DNA of 5,971 nt from Bacillota bacterium (GTDB taxonomy: Bacteria > Bacillota > Clostridia > Christensenellales > UBA1242). A model generated the notes under the pieces. The model had not been told where the DNA came from. It was given only the letters and a program-made list of their open reading frames with translations, and did not search any database. Below are positions 4,898-5,971 of the stretch, piece after piece. Where the stretch lies: assembly GCA_009780625.1 (NCBI GenBank), contig WQZR01000061.1, positions 1 through 5,971 on the forward strand. Direction: 5' to 3'. Numbering within the stretch: the stretch's first letter is position 1; every line of letters starts with the position of its first letter. The position numbers and the translations under genes were made by a program.

Positions 4898-5251
4898 CTA
4901 TGGGTTTGTTTTTGTTTTGTCCCATGCTTGTGAGATTATGCTGATTGAAAAGCCTTTGCCAGCAAGATGAGCATATAAACGGTTACGGGTCGCTTGCAAA
5001 TCGACCCCTACAGCACGTCTCTCCTGATTTTCTAGCCATTTTTTTGCAAGGTTTGTTGCTGCATCTAGTTCTGCATTTTCGTTTTCTTCTTTAAAGTTTT
5101 CAAACAATTCTTTAATAAGTTCTTTGTTTATTCCCTTTTGAATAAGTTTTTGTTCTATTCTTCTTCTGCCAAGTCTTTTTGATTGGCTGCTTATAATTGC
5201 TTCTGCAATGGCTTTGTCATTAATATAGCCATATTCTTTGAATTTTTTCAT
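4898..5251 (-). CDS. recX: RecX-like regulatory protein (N-terminus and start uncertain)
   Basis: RecX binds RecA filaments and limits recombinase activity. The protein has the typical tandem three-helix repeats: KKFKEYGYINDKAIAEAII, then the signature RLGRRRIEQKLIQKGINKELI at about 26-46, and a C-terminal repeat RLYAHLAGKGFSISIISQAW at 91-110. The ATG at 5251 has no ribosome site and would cut the first repeat in half. The same frame stays open upstream and encodes the missing half (VNYLSRYIKTEKEARDYFIKK), so the real coding region starts at or beyond 5344 with a non-standard start. Residues 80-90 (AVGVDLQATRN) are encoded by a palindromic repeat and look like an insertion. The gene is co-directional with and overlaps the end of rpoD. 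Family call fairly sure; whether it is functional is open. Confidence 0.75.
   Translation of the reverse strand: MKKFKEYGYINDKAIAEAIISSQSKRLGRRRIEQKLIQKGINKELIKELFENFKEENENAELDAATNLAKKWLENQERRAVGVDLQATRNRLYAHLAGKGFSISIISQAWDKTKTNP
4984..5011 (-). repeat. Small palindromic repeat, copy B, in frame inside recX
   Basis: GGGTCG (4987-4992) and CGACCC (5002-5007) form a 6-bp inverted repeat with a 9-nt loop. On the minus strand it reads GTAGGGGTCG, then TTTGC, then GCGACCCGTAACC, sharing the first two blocks and GCGACCC with copy A (1459-1485). It is translated without a stop and keeps the recX frame, adding about 11 residues between the second and third helical repeats. Confidence 0.6.
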
Positions 5252-5377
5252 TGCAGTTTCTATTTCAGTTTTTTCGTATTCTTTTTTAATAAAATAATCC
5301 CGCGCTTCCTTTTCGGTTTTGATATAGCGGGATAAATAGTTTACTCCAACTGTAATGATGTCTTTATTTTTAGTGAT
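5252..5377 (-). other. Upstream in-frame extension of recX without ATG, GTG or TTG
   Basis: The recX frame is open back to a TAA near 5403 inside rpoD. It encodes TKNKDIITVGVNYLSRYIKTE and on to the ATG at 5251; TEKEARDYF is a characteristic RecX stretch (first helical repeat). No ATG, GTG or TTG occurs in this part. Possible non-standard starts are ATC 5377 (AAGGAAG lies about 8 nt before it, inside rpoD), ATC 5359 and ATT 5356. Confidence 0.6.
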
Positions 5378-5971
5378 GGTCTTCGCTTCCTTCTCTGAAG
5401 TCTCTTAGGTATTTACTACGGTTTGGTTGTTTAAGTTTCTTTAGAGCTTTTGCTTCAATCTGTCTAATACGTTCACGCGTTACATTGAACTGATTTCCAA
5501 CTTCTTCTAACGTTCTTTGTCTGCCGTCAACAAGTCCATATCTAAGTTTGATAACTGATTGTTCTCTTGGTGTTAGGGTGTTGATTGCATCGTTTAGAAG
5601 GTTTCGGAGAACGCTTGTTTCAACCTGTTCGTCTGGTGCTGCAATGCTTTCGTCTTTAACTGTGTCACCAATAACGCTATCACGCTCGTCTCCACGTGGG
5701 CTTTCCATTGAAATTGGGTCAAATCTGATACGCTTGTTTTCCATAACCTTCTGAGCAGAAAGCCCAAGTCTTTCTCCAAGCTCGTCTGCTGTTGGGTCTC
5801 TTCCTAGTTCTTGTTGAAGTTGTCTTTCAACTTTGTTCATTTTTGTAAGCGTTTCAACCATGTGAACTGGAAGTCTTATTGTTCTTGCTTGGTCAGCTTT
5901 TGCTCTTGAAATGTTTTGACGTATCCACCATGTTGCATATGTTGAGAATCTAAACCCTTTTTGATAATCGA
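5370..5971 (-). CDS. rpoD: Housekeeping RNA polymerase sigma factor RpoD/SigA, C-terminal part, cut by window edge
   Basis: The frame is open from the right edge to TAA at 5372-5370, giving about 199 residues. In order: the end of region 2 with the -10 melting and recognition segment FRFSTYATWWIRQ followed by ADQARTIRLPVHM, then region 3 (VETLTKMNKVERQLQQELGRDP, then DELGERLGLS). Region 4 has LTPREQSVIKLRYGL and the helix-turn-helix RTLEEVGNQFNVTRERIRQIE, which reads the -35 box. Conservation is very high and fits the primary sigma factor, not an alternative one; the promoters in this window (TTGACA, TATAAT types) agree with it. Regions 1 and most of 2 lie outside. The C-terminus carries a tail (REGSEDHH) longer than I expect for the family; its codons overlap the upstream open frame of recX. 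Confidence 0.97.
   Translation of the reverse strand, partial: DYQKGFRFSTYATWWIRQNISRAKADQARTIRLPVHMVETLTKMNKVERQLQQELGRDPTADELGERLGLSAQKVMENKRIRFDPISMESPRGDERDSVIGDTVKDESIAAPDEQVETSVLRNLLNDAINTLTPREQSVIKLRYGLVDGRQRTLEEVGNQFNVTRERIRQIEAKALKKLKQPNRSKYLRDFREGSEDHH

Overview
The window is AT-rich, densely packed bacterial DNA with features of a low-GC Firmicutes-type (probably clostridial, uncultured) chromosome. These are strong AGGAGG-type ribosome sites, TTGACA/TATAAT-type promoters, a housekeeping sigma factor of the RpoD/SigA type, a tRNA-Pro with encoded CCA, and a small CotF-like (spore coat F) protein. The taxon is inferred; no single marker fixes it.

Layout. Positions 1-713 (minus) hold the N-terminal part of a class B penicillin-binding protein (FtsI/SpoVD/PBP2 type). 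Divergent from it, 785-1429 (plus) encodes a strongly diverged YigZ/IMPACT-family protein behind a consensus promoter, ending in a bidirectional terminator. On the minus strand, 2179 down to 1482 is a three-gene cluster: a 60-aa zinc ribbon, a 72-aa helical protein and an 84-aa CotF-like protein. Its promoter contains a run of ten G/C bases exactly between the -35 and -10 boxes. A divergent consensus promoter drives tRNA-Pro(UGG) at 2326-2401 on the plus strand, followed by a bidirectional terminator. On the minus strand, 4001 down to 2440 is a tightly coupled three-gene operon of unrecognised proteins. Then come a coiled-coil protein with a C-terminal C4 zinc ribbon (4112-4819), a RecX-like gene without a standard start codon at its expected N-terminus, and the C-terminal part of RpoD/SigA, which runs off the right edge.

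Most interesting points. (1) The promoter of the zinc ribbon/CotF-like cluster has a 10-bp homopolymer in a spacer that is now exactly 17 bp, the arrangement of a slipped-strand phase-variable promoter. (2) A small palindromic repeat (core GTAGGGGTCG...GCGACCC) occurs twice. One copy supplies the stop codon of the CotF-like gene; the other lies in frame inside recX and is translated as an extra peptide. (3) recX overlaps the end of rpoD and appears to have lost its N-terminal part and start codon. (4) The three-gene operon at 2440-4001 has no family I can name.
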